Source: Bacillota bacterium | GTDB taxonomy: Bacteria > Bacillota_I > Bacilli_A > Erysipelotrichales > Erysipelotrichaceae | Length of the DNA stretch: 16,443 bases | Direction: 5' to 3' | NCBI GenBank assembly: GCA_023426935.1 | Contig: JAEZBR010000014.1 | Location: 1 to 16,443, forward strand | Shown: one piece after another, positions 15,467-16,443 of the stretch | Layout of the letters: each line of letters starts with the position of its first letter | Position numbering within the stretch: position 1 is the stretch's first letter | Made by a program: the position numbers and the translations under genes | The notes under the pieces: model-generated | Databases searched by the model: none | The model's input: only the letters and a program-made list of their open reading frames with translations | What the model was told of the DNA's origin: nothing

Positions 15467-16021
15467 AAACATCTAGCAAACTTTATTACCTTCTTACGTA
15501 TTCCTTTGGCAATCGCGTTGCTTTTTGTCTCACCATTTTCACTTGCTTTCTGGCTTTTCTACTTAAGTGCCGGCTTTACCGATATGATTGATGGTTATAT
15601 TGCCAGAGCCCTGCACCAAGAAAGTGCCTCAGGCGCAAAGTTGGATAGTATTGCAGATTTTATTATGGCACTGTCACTTATTATTATCGTCATTAAAAAT
15701 ATTGCAATCCCCAGCTGGATATGGCTAGGCGTTATCGTTATTGCCACCCTACGCTTAATAGCTTATCTAATTGGTTTTCACAAGTATCATACTTTTTCTT
15801 CCTTGCATACTTATGCTAACAAGCTAACGGGAATACTGCTCTTCATCTCCCCCATAATCTATTATGTCTTTGGTTTGACTTTCACCGGCATCCTTCTAGT
15901 CTTGATTTCCCTTTTATCAACAATCGAAGAACTTCTTATTACGCTAAATTCAAAAGAACTAAATCGTGATATCAAAAGTATCTTTGACAAAAATATTCCG
16001 AATAACCTATGCTCTAAATGA
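15464..16021 (+). CDS. CDP-alcohol phosphatidyltransferase (ATT start)
   Basis: Membrane enzyme that joins a CDP-activated lipid to an alcohol (for example glycerol phosphate), releasing CMP. The full signature D-G-x2-A-R-x8-G-x3-D-x3-D is present: DMIDGYIAR, then GAKLDSIAD. Several hydrophobic segments follow. At 185 residues from ATT 15464 it has the usual PgsA-like length, and the extra N-terminus (KHLANFITFLRIPLAIALL) matches the family's typical N.IT..RI..A opening. A start at TTG 15506 would remove this and leave no ribosome binding site. It may be a second PgsA-like enzyme or one for another head group; the genome's cls lies 13 kb away. It is separated from the hydrolase by 112 bases with nothing else obvious. 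Confidence 0.83.
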   Translation: MKHLANFITFLRIPLAIALLFVSPFSLAFWLFYLSAGFTDMIDGYIARALHQESASGAKLDSIADFIMALSLIIIVIKNIAIPSWIWLGVIVIATLRLIAYLIGFHKYHTFSSLHTYANKLTGILLFISPIIYYVFGLTFTGILLVLISLLSTIEELLITLNSKELNRDIKSIFDKNIPNNLCSK

Positions 16022-16051
16022 TTCATCTTAAGTTGTTTTATCGGAAGTTTT

Positions 16052-16203
16052 ATGACGAAAATTGTCATTGAATATCGAGGAACGACTCGTTTCTGGGCGA
16101 ATGGTTTGGTCGTCCCAACGATAATATTCATATAGTCACTAACGCAATTCTTGATGAAGAAATAAATACTTTAGTTTTTTTGAAAGAAGTGAGAAATGTT
16201 TAA
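16052..16203 (+). pseudogene. small frameshifted gene of a WFGRP-type unknown family
   Basis: An ATG at 16052 with GGAAG upstream reads MTKIVIEYRG; in the next frame, from about 16078, the sequence continues NDSFLGEWFGRPNDNIHIVT and NAILDEEINTLVFLKEVRNV, to TAA at 16201-16203. Joined by restoring one base near 16079-16083 this makes a coherent protein of about 55 residues. The GEWFGRP.DN.H core recalls, from memory, short uncharacterised proteins in gut Bacillota. Read as written the ORF stops after 27 codons (TAG 16133-16135) with an unconvincing tail. It may be a broken gene or a sequence error. Function unknown. Confidence 0.5.
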
Positions 16204-16261
16204 GCGTTTCACCAAAACATCTATAGTAACCAAAACCAGTTTCTAAATAAAGGATGCCAAA

Positions 16262-16310
16262 GGTCTTATCTTTACCTCTGAAGTGAAAAGTTAAATTCCA
16301 CTTCAAGACC
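16262..16310 (+). repeat. nested inverted repeats in an intergenic stretch
   Basis: TGAAGTG (16279-16285) pairs with CACTTCA (16299-16305), and GGTCTT (16262-16267) can pair with AAGACC (16305-16310) outside it. AGGT (16261-16264) could instead pair with ACCT (16274-16277), giving two competing folds. No T tract follows. Confidence 0.4.
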
Positions 16311-16317
16311 CGCGACG

Positions 16318-16371
16318 TTGAATTTAGTCTTATAGGAACTTCTACTTGAACTTAGTCTTACACTTATAGGA
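16318..16371. repeat. imperfect direct repeat
   Basis: TTGAATTTAGTCTTATAGGA (16318-16337) recurs at 16346-16371 with one substitution and six inserted bases. The stretch 16204-16425 otherwise shows no gene; the repeats may belong to a promoter, leader or mobile-element end for the gene starting at 16426. Confidence 0.5.
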
Positions 16372-16425
16372 TATAGTTATCTTGCTGGTTGGCTTTGGGC
16401 TTGATCAGAAAGGAGTAACTTTGTT

Positions 16426-16443
16426 ATGTCAAAGTCCAACAGT
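16426..16443 (+). CDS. start of a gene cut by the window edge
   Basis: ATG with AAAGGAG ending 10 bases upstream gives MSKSNS before the window ends. A TTG at 16421 in another frame is a weaker alternative. Too short to identify; N-termini like this occur in some transposases, which with the nearby repeats is worth keeping in mind but is not evidence. Confidence 0.5.

Noticed and set aside
15506..16021. Phosphatidyltransferase starting at TTG 15506
   Set aside because: It cuts off the family-typical N-terminus and lies 49 bases from the only ribosome binding site.
15862..16131. Leftward 89-residue reading frame
   Set aside because: It overlaps the phosphatidyltransferase end and the WFGRP remnant, with low-complexity content.
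1..16443. tRNA, rRNA, CRISPR array, intact insertion sequence
   Set aside because: Looked for cloverleaf, spaced repeat and transposase signals; none could be supported.

Overview
The window looks like chromosome of a low-GC Gram-positive bacterium (Bacillota). The evidence is AT-rich intergenic DNA, strong AGGAGG-type ribosome binding sites, a PRD-type PTS regulator, BmrR-like MerR control, a cls-type cardiolipin synthase, and TGA used as a stop (so not a Mycoplasma-type code). An Erysipelotrichia-like host is possible, but the sequence alone does not settle it. I see no tRNA, rRNA, CRISPR array or intact transposase.

Layout. (1) Positions 1-2548: the tail of something upstream and a bidirectional terminator, then a leftward pair, cardiolipin synthase followed by a conserved 212-residue protein of unknown function. 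(2) 2549-6620: a rightward ascorbate-type PTS operon: a PRD regulator carrying its own EIIB-like and EIIA domains, free-standing EIIA, EIIB and EIIC, ended by a clear terminator. EIIB has no ATG/GTG/TTG start that keeps its phosphorylatable cysteine, so its real start must be a rare codon (ACG or ATT). (3) 6619-8060: a leftward AlbA_2/Schlafen-type ATP-binding regulator broken by an apparent one-base loss in a G run. (4) 8187-10166: a MerR/BmrR-like regulator and, downstream, a DapB-like/2,4-diaminopentanoate dehydrogenase-like oxidoreductase. The oxidoreductase promoter has the 19-bp spacer typical of MerR control, and its -35 box contains the regulator's stop codon. (5) 10369-13791: divergent from the MerR gene, a leader hairpin, two MFS transporters and a serine hydrolase of the beta-lactamase/AmiE type, tightly coupled. 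(6) 13792-16443: a looser accessory stretch with a P-loop kinase-like protein, an alpha/beta hydrolase, a CDP-alcohol phosphatidyltransferase that apparently starts at ATT, a small frameshifted gene remnant, a repeat-rich intergenic region and the first codons of another gene.

How the genes may work together. The PTS operon is self-contained for uptake and phosphorylation of a sugar-acid-like substrate and carries its own regulator, but no catabolic gene lies beside it, so the substrate is not fixed. The MerR regulator sits between two possible targets, the oxidoreductase and the divergent transporter/hydrolase operon. The transporter/hydrolase set could handle a peptidoglycan fragment or another amide or ester, which is inference. 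The most useful points for a second look are the two genes with apparent non-canonical start codons, both of which standard gene calling would truncate through a functional region, and the two frameshifted genes. I did not find a convincing wholly new multi-gene system.
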